NCBI RefSeq assembly: GCF_042693015.1
Contig: NZ_CP170544.1
Location: 4,092,001-4,156,000, forward strand
Direction: 5' to 3'
DNA: 64,000 bases
Source of the DNA: Sphingomonas_E sp042693015
GTDB taxonomy: Bacteria; Pseudomonadota; Alphaproteobacteria; Sphingomonadales; Sphingomonadaceae
Part shown: in pieces, positions 1 to 12,078 of the stretch
Position numbering within the stretch: the stretch's first letter is position 1
How the letters are laid out: every line of letters starts with the position of its first letter
The notes under the pieces: model-generated
The model's database searches: none
Told to the model about the DNA's origin: nothing
The model's input: only the letters and a program-made list of their open reading frames with translations
Made by a program: the position numbers and the translations under genes

Positions 1-2
1 TG

Positions 3-329
3 GTGCCGGACGATAGCGGCCTCGAAGCAGTCGAGCCCTTCTTGGCGCCTCTGGTCATCGTTTCGGCCTTCGATCTCGGTCAGGATCGGTTGACGACCTT
101 CGGCGCCTATCGCTTCCTTTATGAGCGGCTGATCGGTGCGCATGTCCGCCCCTGGCTGCCCGGCGCCTTCTGCGCGGCCGCGGCGCTGCCGCATCTTCAC
201 CCGGAAAAGCGGCGGATTCTGCTGCAGTCGATCAGCGAGGCGGCCGCGACCGCGCCGGGCTGGTCCAATCGCGAGCCCTGCTTCTTCCCCGAATGGGTGG
301 ACAAGGTGGAAACCCGCCTGGCCAATTAG
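3..329 (+). CDS. Hypothetical protein, probable C-terminal fragment
   Basis: The frame is open from the left edge of the window and stops at 327-329, giving at least 108 residues. The first possible start is a GTG at position 3, but nothing shows it is the true start, so the gene probably begins outside the window. The visible part has a short hydrophobic stretch (about residues 12-22), an Arg/Tyr-rich middle and ends in a charged WVDKVETRLAN segment. I do not recognise a family. It runs in the same direction as the transporter that begins about 100 nt downstream, which says little about its role. Confidence 0.45.
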   Translation: MPDDSGLEAVEPFLAPLVIVSAFDLGQDRLTTFGAYRFLYERLIGAHVRPWLPGAFCAAAALPHLHPEKRRILLQSISEAAATAPGWSNREPCFFPEWVDKVETRLAN

Positions 330-429
330 GTCCGGCTGATCTCACCCGTCGGCAGCGGGGGATAAACCCCGATATTCGCGCGACTAAGGCAATGCTACGC
401 CAGCCCTCTCGTGGGAGTGCCGGCTGTCG

Positions 430-1479
430 ATGCAGATTTCCGCCCGCCATATCCTGTTCGCCGCGCTCGCCGCGACCGCATTGTGGATGGTCCGCGGCTT
501 CCTGCTGCCGCTCGCCTGGGGCGTCATCCTCGCGATCACGCTCTGGCCGCTCTACCAGCGATGGATCTCTCGGCGGCCGACCGCGGGCAAACCGCTGCTG
601 ATCCCGCTGGTTTTTACTTTTGCGACGGGCCTGCTGCTGATCATGCCCTTGGCCGTCGCCGCGATCGAGGCTGCGGTCGACAGCCATATCGTCCTCTCCT
701 GGCTGAGCGAGGTTCAGCACACGGGCATCCCTCCGCCGGAGCGCCTCGCACATCTGCCGCTCATTGGCGGGCGGGCCCATGCGTGGTGGCAAGCCAATCT
801 TGCCGATCCCCAGGCAGCCGCCAACGCCGTCAGCCGTTTCGTCATGGGTTCGGCCGCTTCCTGGATCGGCACGATCGGCGGTGAAGTCGCGCGGCGATCG
901 CTGGCGCTGCTCTGCGGACTTCTGGCGCTGTTCTTCCTGTTGCGCGACGGGCAGCCGCTGGCGCAGCAAACGCTGCTCGTGGCGCGCAGAATGCTCGGCG
1001 ATTTCGGCGATCATTTCGTCCGCCGGCTGACTCTGGCCGTGCGCGAGACGGTTGGCGGCACGGTGATTGTGGCGCTCGGTGAAGGCGTCGTGATCGGGAT
1101 CGGATATGCCGTGGCGGGTGTCCCACGGCCGGTGCTGTTCGCCGTGCTGACCGCAGCGTTCGCGATGCTGCCCTTCGGGGCATGGATCATGTTCACGGCT
1201 GCGTCGGCCATTCTGCTCGCGCACGGCCTGGTGCTCGCGGCGGTTCTGCTGTTCCTCTACGGTGCGACGGTGATGATGATCGGCGACAATCTCGTGCTGC
1301 CCTATCTCATCGGCAGCTCGACGCGCCTGCCCTTCATCTGGGCGCTGATCGGCACCTTCGGCGGTCTCGAGACCTTCGGCCTTGTCGGGCTGTTCCTGGG
1401 ACCGGTCATCATCGTGGCGCTGCTGGTGGGATGGCGGGAGTGGATCGAGCACGGCAACGGCCGAACGGCTGAGCCGTGA
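430..1479 (+). CDS. AI-2E family transporter (PerM/YdiK-like)
   Basis: A 349-residue integral membrane protein matching the AI-2E transporter family (TqsA/YdiK/PerM type) in length and layout: an N-terminal hydrophobic pair beginning near residue 8, a soluble loop (about 85-150), then a dense hydrophobic C-terminal half with the family-typical segments LLRDGQPL, VPRPVLFAVL, MLPFGAW and GDNLVLPYLIG. Members are inner-membrane proteins variously linked to export of small molecules or to cation/proton exchange; the substrate here cannot be read from sequence. The ATG at 430 is the first in-frame ATG and has only a weak ribosome-binding site. The gene converges on the rRNA operon, whose tRNA-fMet lies 90 nt downstream on the other strand. 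Confidence 0.82.
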   Translation: MQISARHILFAALAATALWMVRGFLLPLAWGVILAITLWPLYQRWISRRPTAGKPLLIPLVFTFATGLLLIMPLAVAAIEAAVDSHIVLSWLSEVQHTGIPPPERLAHLPLIGGRAHAWWQANLADPQAAANAVSRFVMGSAASWIGTIGGEVARRSLALLCGLLALFFLLRDGQPLAQQTLLVARRMLGDFGDHFVRRLTLAVRETVGGTVIVALGEGVVIGIGYAVAGVPRPVLFAVLTAAFAMLPFGAWIMFTAASAILLAHGLVLAAVLLFLYGATVMMIGDNLVLPYLIGSSTRLPFIWALIGTFGGLETFGLVGLFLGPVIIVALLVGWREWIEHGNGRTAEP

Positions 1480-1568
1480 TGTGCCGATACGCGCCGGTGG
1501 CACGGGTGATCGGGCCCGGAAGTTTGGCGCTTGGGCCTGAGGGTCAGGATGTAGGATTGGGTTTATGT

Positions 1569-1645
<77 letters not shown>

Positions 1646-1653
1646 CCAACGAG

Positions 1654-1698
1654 ATCGGCCGCACGAGGCGGCCGATATGTCCCTCCTTTTGGGAGGGA
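1654..1698 (-). other. Two hairpins in the 5S to tRNA-fMet spacer
   Basis: Two inverted repeats occupy the spacer. The first pairs 1654-1662 with 1668-1676 (perfect 9 bp, 5-nt loop). The second pairs 1681-1686 with 1692-1697 (6 bp, T-rich loop on the plus strand). Neither is followed by a U-run in the direction of transcription, so they look more like RNA-processing structures separating 5S from tRNA than terminators. That role is inferred. Confidence 0.6.
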
Positions 1699-1743
1699 TT
1701 ATGAATGGGTTCTGGATCCGTGCTGATTTGCGCTGGCTTCAAA

Positions 1744-1859
1744 GCCTGGCGACGACCTACTCTTCCATTGCTTAAGCAATAGTACCATCGGCGCAGTCTG
1801 GTTTCACGGCCGAGTTCGGGATGGGATCGGGTGGGTCACAGACGCTATGGCCACCAAGC
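1744..1859 (-). rRNA. rrf: 5S ribosomal RNA
   Basis: About 116 nt on the minus strand carry the conserved 5S pattern: a 5' strand beginning GCTTGGTGGC pairing with the 3' end GTCGCCAGGC, and the internal blocks CCCGATCCCATCCCGAACTC and GGTACTATTG. Ends are estimated from the terminal helix and may be off by a few bases. It follows the 23S gene by about 135 nt. Confidence 0.95.
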
Positions 1860-1995
1860 TATGGAGCCAGCGCAATTGGGTGTCCCGTCAGAGTATCTGG
1901 CGGGTTCCGTGCAGGGATTTGGGTTAGAAATCGATATTACTGTTGCTGTGAGATTATCCACATCAGCGCTGTCGTTGATGGTGGGACTCTCTAGT

Positions 1996-4791
<2,796 letters not shown>

Positions 4792-5136
4792 AGAGTCCAC
4801 ACCACCAACGACAGCGCTGACAAATCAGCACCACAATCGGCGATATGGATAATCGCTCAGCAATAGTAATCAATTGTAATGGCCACGGATCTCTCTTCCC
4901 GAAAGAAAAGAAGCCCATGCCACCACGGCATCGATTTCTAGAACCCATTCACAATGTCAAAGATGGAGCAATCATGCTCCGTTCCCGGTTCAAACCGGAA
5001 AATGATGTCTTCATTCCTGGAGATATTCGATGATCCACAATCGCTCACAGCTTCGCGCGAAAGCGCCCCTTCGGCTGCTCCGCAGCCTCGGGAGTTTTGC
5101 TAAAAATCATGCCCCGCATGATTTTTTACGCAAAAC
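4792..5136 (-). other. Internal transcribed spacer, tRNA-Ala to 23S
   Basis: This 345-nt stretch separates tRNA-Ala from 23S and holds no gene. It contains the flanks expected to form the 23S precursor stem, an imperfect repeat around CCGGTTCAAACCGG near 4985-5000, and one strong perfect hairpin at 5102-5126 listed separately. It should be transcribed as part of the rRNA precursor and removed by processing. Confidence 0.8.
5102..5126 (-). other. Perfect 11-bp hairpin in the rRNA spacer
   Basis: Positions 5102-5112 pair perfectly with 5116-5126 around a 3-nt loop. The outer five pairs are all A:T, so either strand ends the stem in a run of T, giving a terminator-like look in both directions. 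It sits 10 nt downstream of tRNA-Ala within the rRNA transcript, where antitermination would be expected to let polymerase pass; a processing or pausing role is inferred. Confidence 0.7.
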
Positions 5137-5212
5137 TGGTGGAGCCTATCGGGATCGAACCGATGACCTGATGCTTGCAAAGCAACCGCTCTCCCAGCTG
5201 AGCTAAGGCCCC
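5137..5212 (-). tRNA. tRNA-Ala (TGC)
   Basis: A 76-nt minus-strand cloverleaf with encoded CCA. The anticodon loop reads TTTGCAA, giving anticodon TGC. It lies in the 16S-23S spacer after tRNA-Ile, the usual bacterial pair. The acceptor stem is GGGGCCT against AGGCTCC. Confidence 0.97.
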
Positions 5213-5233
5213 TTGGGGTGAGGATCGTCGCGC

Positions 5234-7005
<1,772 letters not shown>

Positions 7006-7304
7006 GATGTCCAACCTAATCGGGGGAAAACCCAACCAAGCCGGCATTTCAAGGAGCCGTTCCTGCACAATATACATGGTATATGCATATTAGGACATGG
7101 AACGACTTAGCTTTAACCGATCCTCCGACGCCTTGAAGCCGCCAGAAACCGGAGCCGCCGCCCACATGTCCCTTCATCATTCCAACTATGAGAAAGAGCG
7201 AAAAATACGGACGCCTGATCTTCCCCCATTTACCGGGGTGACCGGGCGCCTGCTTTTTTGCGACCGCTGCTAGAACCGTGTGGCTCTCCGCTGCGGTGAA
7301 GGGG
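7006..7304 (-). other. rRNA leader region
   Basis: About 300 nt between the predicted rrn promoter and 16S contain no convincing gene. A boxA-like element lies at 7189-7200 and the rest presumably forms the 5' side of the 16S processing stem. The region is less G+C-rich near 7060-7100, including an ATATGCATAT palindrome. Confidence 0.65.
7189..7200 (-). promoter_or_regulatory. boxA-like antitermination element
   Basis: On the minus strand the 12 bases read CGCTCTTTCTCA, matching 9 of 12 positions of the classic boxA TGCTCTTTAACA, with the GCTCTTT core intact. Its place, about 100 nt downstream of the predicted promoter and 180 nt before 16S, suits a Nus-factor antitermination site. Confidence 0.5.
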
Positions 7305-7333
7305 CTTCTATGGGGGGTCGTTTGATTCGTCAA
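7305..7333 (-). promoter_or_regulatory. Predicted rrn promoter
   Basis: Read on the minus strand, a -35 box TTGACG (7328-7333) is followed after exactly 17 nt by TAGAAG (7305-7310) as the -10 box. The bases just downstream begin with a GC-rich GCCCC stretch, as in growth-rate and stringently controlled rRNA promoters. No better pair is seen between here and 16S, but a second promoter cannot be excluded. Confidence 0.6.
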
Positions 7334-7438
7334 CACCCCATCTAGGAAAATGTCACAGCTCTTTCATCGAGCCGCCTCAAACCCTGAAGCCTTGGCCAGA
7401 AATGGGAGCTTCCCCGCCATTTTCAAGCCCTGCCTCGG

Positions 7439-8347
7439 TTAGGCGACCAGGCCATATTCGGGATCGGAGCGGAGCCGCGTCACGTCCCGCAACGGCGGCG
7501 CACCGAACAGCCGGGCATATTCGCGGCTGAACTGGGACGGGCTTTCATAGCCGACAGCGAATCCGGCCTGCGCCGCGTCGGTCCCTTCCGCCATGATGAG
7601 TCGCCGCGCTTCCTGCAGGCGGATTCGCTTCTGATATTGCAGCGGGCTCATCGCCGTCACCGCGCGGAAATGCTGGTGGAGCGACGATGCGCTCATCCCC
7701 GCCTCGGCCGCGACCGCATCGATTCGGAAGGGTTCGGCGAAATGGCGGCGAATCCAGCCGATCGCCCGATTCACCTGCGACAGGCGGCCATCGCCGAGCG
7801 CGATGTGGCGCGCCTGCGCATGCTGATCGCCGGTGAGCAGGCGATAGAGGATCTCGCGCTCGATCAGCGGCGCCAGCATCGCAATGTCGCCCGGCTCGCC
7901 CAGAAGCGCCACGAGTCGCGCCATCGCGTCGACCAGTTCCGGCGCGACCGGCGTGAGCATCAGGCCGGGTGGCGTCCCCTGCGGCACGGGCAATCGCGCA
8001 TTGCCGGCAAGCTCCAGCATCAGCGCCGACAGCGATTTGCGGTTGAGCGCCAGCCGCGCGCACAGATAGGGCCGCTCCGCGCTCGCCTCCACGATATGGC
8101 CGACGATCGGCAGGTCGGCCGACACCAGCAGGTAGCGATGGCGATCATATTCGAAGATGCCTTCGCCCAGCATCGCCCGTTTGCGCCCCTGTGCGACCAG
8201 ACACAAAGATGGCTCAGCAACCCCGTGCAATGGCTCGGTGGGCCGCGACGAGCGCATCAGCCACAGGCCCCGTATCGCCGTGACGTGCGTGCCATCCTCT
8301 CTGGTGTTTCGTTCAATCAGGGCCGCGAGGCGATCCAGCGTTTCCAT
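7439..8347 (-). CDS. AraC family transcriptional regulator
   Basis: A 302-residue regulator. The N-terminal half resembles the AraC_N cupin-like ligand domain (about residues 20-180), with the family-typical EPSLCLVAQG near residue 43. The C-terminal 100 residues hold two helix-turn-helix motifs (GMSASSLHQHFRAVTAMSPLQYQK, split here by residues 215-240, then GYESPSQFSREYARLFG). The ATG at 8347 is chosen over an in-frame upstream ATG at 8518 because AGGAG lies 7-8 nt before it and because the extra 57 residues would run into the divergent gene's promoter region. It faces the SDR gene across 203 nt, a common regulator-target layout, so that gene is the likely target. The effector is unknown. 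Confidence 0.88.
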   Translation of the reverse strand: METLDRLAALIERNTREDGTHVTAIRGLWLMRSSRPTEPLHGVAEPSLCLVAQGRKRAMLGEGIFEYDRHRYLLVSADLPIVGHIVEASAERPYLCARLALNRKSLSALMLELAGNARLPVPQGTPPGLMLTPVAPELVDAMARLVALLGEPGDIAMLAPLIEREILYRLLTGDQHAQARHIALGDGRLSQVNRAIGWIRRHFAEPFRIDAVAAEAGMSASSLHQHFRAVTAMSPLQYQKRIRLQEARRLIMAEGTDAAQAGFAVGYESPSQFSREYARLFGAPPLRDVTRLRSDPEYGLVA

Positions 8348-8550
8348 AGCGATTCTCCTGCGGTTCAGATGGCACGCCGCGCTGCCGCCCAAAAGCCCTG
8401 CCGCTTTCCATTTGGAGGATCGTGCAATCAATGCGGAGCATCTTGCTACCGCACCGCCCGCGAGTGCCGGCAATAAGGGGGCAAGGCCCGGTGCGTCTTC
8501 CGCGCCAGCCTCCCCCACATAGCCCCCTTCATGCCAAGGAGCCGCACTCC

Positions 8551-9282
8551 ATGTCGGATATCGCCAACAAGGTCGTCCTCATCACCGGCGCCAGCAGCGG
8601 CATCGGCGAGGCGACCGCCCGCCATCTCGCCGCCCGCGGAGCGCATGTCGTGCTCGGCGCGCGCCGCACCGATCGCCTCGAAACCATCGCTGCGGAGATC
8701 CGCTGCGCGGGCGGATCGGCCATCTATCGCGCACTCGACGTTATCGATCCGAAGGCGATGGAGGCGTTCGTCGCCTTCGCCGTCGAAACCCATGGGCGGA
8801 TCGACGTCATCGTCAACAATGCCGGCCTCATGCCGCTTTCACCGCTCGCAGCCCTCAAGGTCGACGAATGGAACCGCATGGTCGACGTCAATATCAAGGG
8901 CGTCCTCAACGGCATCGCCGCCGGCCTGCCGCGGATGAAGGCGCAAGGGTCCGGCCATTTCGTCAATGTCTCGTCGGTGGCGGGGCACCGCGTGATGCCG
9001 ACCGGCGCGGTCTATTCGGCGACCAAGTTCGCCGTCCGGGCTCTCTCCGAAGGGTTGCGCGCGGAGAATGACGATGTCCGCGTGACTATCATCTCGCCGG
9101 GCGCCACCGAATCGGAGCTGGCCGACACGATCAGCCATGACGAGACCAGGACGATGATCGATCGCTTCCGCGAGCTCGCTATCCCCGCCGACGCGATCGC
9201 CCGCTCGATCGCTTATGCCATCGAGCAGCCGGACGATGTCGACGTGAACGAGATCGTCATCCGGCCAACCCGTCAGCTTTGA
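8551..9282 (+). CDS. SDR family NAD(P)-dependent oxidoreductase
   Basis: A 243-residue classical short-chain dehydrogenase. The cofactor loop TGASSGIG spans residues 12-19, NNAG is at 89-92, and the catalytic Ser (141/142), Tyr155 and Lys159 of the YSATK motif are all present. The C-terminal DVNEIVIRPT is typical of the YdfG/clavulanate-dehydrogenase-like group of NADP-linked carbonyl reductases. The start at 8551 is preceded by AAGGAG at good spacing. It is divergent from the AraC-type regulator, which probably controls it. The substrate cannot be predicted. Confidence 0.88.
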   Translation: MSDIANKVVLITGASSGIGEATARHLAARGAHVVLGARRTDRLETIAAEIRCAGGSAIYRALDVIDPKAMEAFVAFAVETHGRIDVIVNNAGLMPLSPLAALKVDEWNRMVDVNIKGVLNGIAAGLPRMKAQGSGHFVNVSSVAGHRVMPTGAVYSATKFAVRALSEGLRAENDDVRVTIISPGATESELADTISHDETRTMIDRFRELAIPADAIARSIAYAIEQPDDVDVNEIVIRPTRQL

Positions 9283-9300
9283 ACGATCTGGCCTGATCCG

Positions 9301-9963
9301 TCAGGCGGCCAACGGAAAGCGCAGCAGGCGATCGGCCACGGGCACGAGCGCCTGCGCGTCGCGCCCCACGGCGCGGACGATTGCGGGGTGGCTGGCGTCG
9401 AGCCCCCCGGTCAAGGCGCCGAAGGCCGGCAGGATGAGCTTGGTGGCGCTGGCGACGAAGCAGCGCCGCGCCACCTGGCGTCCACGAAGAGACACGCGCA
9501 GCTTCGGATGGAAATGCCCGGAAAGCTCAGGCCGCGGATCGACGGGATCGGCCTCATGCCGCAGGATCAGCCCGTCCACTTCCGCCTCGCGCACCACCGC
9601 ACCGCCGCAACGATCTACCAGGCCGGCATCATGGTTGCCGGTGATCCACGTCCAGCGGGTCCGCGCCGTCAACGCCCGCAGCATCGCCTCCGCCTTTGCC
9701 GGCAGCCGGTCGCAGCCCGCCGAATCATGGAAGCTGTCGCCCAGGCACCAGATCTCCGCCGCGTGCGTCTGTTCGGCGACGCGGCCGAGATCGGCGAGCG
9801 TCGCGATCGAATCATAAGGCGGCAGCATCTGCCCGCCGGCGGCGAACCAGCTCGCTTTCTCCAGATGCAGATCGGCGACGAGCAGCGCGCGGCGGGCCGG
9901 CAGCAATAGCGCGCCATGCGCCAGCGCCACCATCTCCACGCCGCAGAACGAAAAGCGAACCAT
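9301..9963 (-). CDS. pdeM: Ligase-associated DNA-damage-response endonuclease PdeM
   Basis: A 220-residue calcineurin-like metallophosphoesterase with the metal-binding blocks in order: DLHLEKA (about 31-37), GDSFHD (about 75-80), GNHD (about 109-112) and GHFHP (about 149-153). The short length, the early FCGVEM and the LEKA after the first DxH mark the PdeM family, which in many bacteria is encoded with an Lhr-like helicase and an ATP-dependent DNA ligase. Those partners are not beside it here: the neighbours are an SDR and a dienelactone hydrolase. It starts at an ATG at 9963, separated from the upstream hydrolase gene's end by 32 nt, so the two could be cotranscribed. Confidence 0.85.
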   Translation of the reverse strand: MVRFSFCGVEMVALAHGALLLPARRALLVADLHLEKASWFAAGGQMLPPYDSIATLADLGRVAEQTHAAEIWCLGDSFHDSAGCDRLPAKAEAMLRALTARTRWTWITGNHDAGLVDRCGGAVVREAEVDGLILRHEADPVDPRPELSGHFHPKLRVSLRGRQVARRCFVASATKLILPAFGALTGGLDASHPAIVRAVGRDAQALVPVADRLLRFPLAA

Positions 9964-9995
9964 GCCCCGCTATAAGGCCGGCGCGGCCCCGCGCG

Positions 9996-10712
9996 CTACC
10001 CCCACAATTCCTCGAAGAAATTGCGCATCGCCTGCCAGGACCGCCGATCGGCCTTCGCATCATAAAGCAGGCCGAACTCGGGATTGTTCGCACCCGGCGC
10101 GGTGAAGGCGTGGCTGGTGTTCCCGTACATATGGATCTGCCAGTCCGCGCCGGCCTCGGTCAGTTCGCGGCCGAGCGCAACCGTCTGGTCGGGCGTCGCC
10201 AGCGGATCCTCGAAGCCGTGGAGCACCAGCACCTTCGCGCTGATCGGCTTGTTGGCGAAAGGCGGCGGATCGAACACGCCATGGAAGCTGACCACGCCAT
10301 CCACGTCGGCGCCCGACCGGGCGAGGTCGAGCACGCATTTGCCGCCGAGGCAGAAGCCGATCGCCGCGGTGCGCCCGGCATCCACCTCGGGCAGTCCCTT
10401 CAGCAATTCCAACGTCTGATTGATCCGGGCCTGCAGCACAGCACGGTCGCTACCCAGCTCGCCCGCCAGCGCCATCGCCTCATCGGTGTTGGTCGCGCGC
10501 CGGCCCTGGCCGTAAAGATCGATCGCGAAGCCGACATAGCCGAGTTCGGCAAGCGCGATCGCCTTGCCGGTGTCGAAATCATCCTGACCCATCCAGTTGT
10601 GCGACACGAGCACGCCCGGCCGCGGGCCGGAAAGCGCGTCATCCCAGGCGATCACGCCTTCGAAGGTGCCACCGGGTGCATCGTAGATCAGCGTGCGCGT
10701 CTGGATGGTCAT
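9996..10712 (-). CDS. Dienelactone hydrolase family protein
   Basis: A 238-residue alpha/beta hydrolase of the dienelactone hydrolase family. The nucleophile elbow GFCLGG (near residue 115) supplies a cysteine instead of serine, as in true dienelactone hydrolases; the acid is in HGFEDP and the histidine in TSHAFT near residue 207. Length is normal. The start at 10712 has GGAGG about 9 nt upstream; longer in-frame extension would cross the divergent gpmA gene and is rejected. Many family members are not on aromatic-degradation pathways, and nothing nearby points to one, so the substrate is left open. Confidence 0.87.
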   Translation of the reverse strand: MTIQTRTLIYDAPGGTFEGVIAWDDALSGPRPGVLVSHNWMGQDDFDTGKAIALAELGYVGFAIDLYGQGRRATNTDEAMALAGELGSDRAVLQARINQTLELLKGLPEVDAGRTAAIGFCLGGKCVLDLARSGADVDGVVSFHGVFDPPPFANKPISAKVLVLHGFEDPLATPDQTVALGRELTEAGADWQIHMYGNTSHAFTAPGANNPEFGLLYDAKADRRSWQAMRNFFEELWG

Positions 10713-10826
10713 CTGCTCATTTCCTCCGTCGATTGAGCGCGCATCGCATGTCGCGCCGATGCATGACAATGTTGAGACTCGCGAAAGGGACGCTAAGGAG
10801 GCCGCGACACCCGCACAGGAGACCCC

Positions 10827-11513
10827 ATGCCCACGCTCGTCCTGATCCGCCACGGCCAGTCGGCCTGGAACCTCGAAAACCGCTTCACCGGCTGGTGGGA
10901 CGTGAACCTGACCGACAAGGGCATCGAGGAAGCCAAGGCCGCGGGCGAGCTGATGGCCGCCAAGGGGCTCGATTTCGACCTCGCCTTCACCAGCCTCCAG
11001 ACCCGCGCGATCAAGACGCTCAACTTGGCGCTCGAGGCGATGGGCCGGCTGTGGCTGCCGGTCGAGAAGGACTGGCGGCTGAACGAGCGCCATTATGGCG
11101 GCCTCACCGGCCTCAACAAGGCCGAGACTGCGGCGAAGCATGGCGATGCGCAGGTCAAGGTGTGGCGCCGTTCGTTCGATGTGCCGCCGCCGCCGCTGGA
11201 AATCGGCAGCGAATGGGATCTGTCGCAGGATCGCCGCTATGCCGGCATCGCCGTGCCGCAGACCGAGAGCCTGAAGGACACGATCGCCCGCGTGCTGCCT
11301 TATTGGGAGGCGCGCATCGCCCCCGAGCTCAAGGCCGGCAAGCGTGTCGTCATCTCCGCGCACGGCAATTCGCTGCGCGCTTTGGTCAAGCATCTGTCGA
11401 ACATTCCCGACGATGAGATCACCGAGCTTGAGATCCCGACCGGCCAGCCGATCGTCTATGATCTGGCCGACGATCTCTCCGCGCTCGACCGTTATTATCT
11501 GTCGGAACGCTGA
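10827..11513 (+). CDS. gpmA: 2,3-bisphosphoglycerate-dependent phosphoglycerate mutase
   Basis: A 228-residue cofactor-dependent phosphoglycerate mutase that interconverts 3- and 2-phosphoglycerate in glycolysis and gluconeogenesis. The phospho-acceptor motif RHG is at residues 8-10 (His9), followed by FTGWWDVNLTDKG typical of GpmA; the second catalytic histidine lies in SAHGNSLRAL. The ATG at 10827 follows CAGGAGA with good spacing. The gene is divergent from the dienelactone hydrolase and is followed by a strong hairpin before purE. Confidence 0.95.
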   Translation: MPTLVLIRHGQSAWNLENRFTGWWDVNLTDKGIEEAKAAGELMAAKGLDFDLAFTSLQTRAIKTLNLALEAMGRLWLPVEKDWRLNERHYGGLTGLNKAETAAKHGDAQVKVWRRSFDVPPPPLEIGSEWDLSQDRRYAGIAVPQTESLKDTIARVLPYWEARIAPELKAGKRVVISAHGNSLRALVKHLSNIPDDEITELEIPTGQPIVYDLADDLSALDRYYLSER

Positions 11514-11531
11514 TCGCACCGACTTGATTGC

Positions 11532-11567
11532 GCAAAGCGCGGCGATTCCTTAAAGGCCGCGCTTTGC
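11532..11567 (+). terminator. Strong hairpin between gpmA and purE
   Basis: A perfect 12-bp inverted repeat pairs 11532-11543 with 11556-11567 around a 12-nt loop, starting 18 nt after the gpmA stop and ending 12 nt before purE. There is no clear U-run after it, so termination is uncertain. It could also act as an attenuator or stabilise the gpmA 3' end. Confidence 0.55.
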
Positions 11568-11579
11568 CGGGGAGAGGAC

Positions 11580-12068
11580 ATGGCCGACACCGGGCCGCTG
11601 ATCGGGATCATCATGGGTTCCCGTTCCGATTGGGAAACGATGCGCAACGCTGCCGAGACGCTCGAAGCGCTCGGCATCGCGCATGAGTGCAAGGTGGTCT
11701 CCGCCCACCGCACGCCCGAACGGCTATATGATTATGCCAAGTCGGCCGCGGGCCGTGGCCTGCGCGCGATCATCGCCGGGGCCGGTGGTGCGGCGCATCT
11801 GCCGGGCATGACGGCGTCGATGACGCGGCTGCCGGTGCTGGGCGTTCCGGTCGAATCCAAGGCGCTGAGCGGCATGGACAGCCTATTGTCGATCGTCCAG
11901 ATGCCGGCGGGCATTCCTGTTGGCACGCTCGCGATCGGGCGGGCGGGCGCGGTCAACGCCGCTTTGTTCGCCGCATCGATCCTCGCCACCACCGATGATG
12001 CGCTGGCCGGCCGCCTCGATGCCTGGCGCGCAAAGCAGACGGCGGACGTCGCCGAAACACCGGAGTAA
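11580..12068 (+). CDS. purE: 5-(carboxyamino)imidazole ribonucleotide mutase
   Basis: A 162-residue class I PurE that converts N5-CAIR to CAIR in purine synthesis. The active-site blocks are visible: GSRSDWETM (about 13-21), the VVSAHRTPERL segment (about 38-48) and GAGGAAHLPGM (about 63-73). A GGGGAGAGG stretch before the ATG gives a good ribosome-binding site. purK begins 10 nt after the stop, so the two form the usual purEK pair. Confidence 0.96.
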   Translation: MADTGPLIGIIMGSRSDWETMRNAAETLEALGIAHECKVVSAHRTPERLYDYAKSAAGRGLRAIIAGAGGAAHLPGMTASMTRLPVLGVPVESKALSGMDSLLSIVQMPAGIPVGTLAIGRAGAVNAALFAASILATTDDALAGRLDAWRAKQTADVAETPE

Positions 12069-12078
12069 CAGGCAAGCA

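Noticed and set aside
232..1503. Long open frame of 423 codons on the minus strand opposite the AI-2E transporter gene
   Set aside because: Its product is extremely rich in Arg, Gln, Asp and His with no domain, the pattern of an antisense shadow in high-G+C DNA; the plus-strand transporter explains the region.
7049..7336. 95-codon minus-strand frame upstream of 16S
   Set aside because: It overlaps the predicted rrn promoter and leader, has no recognisable domain and no ribosome-binding site.
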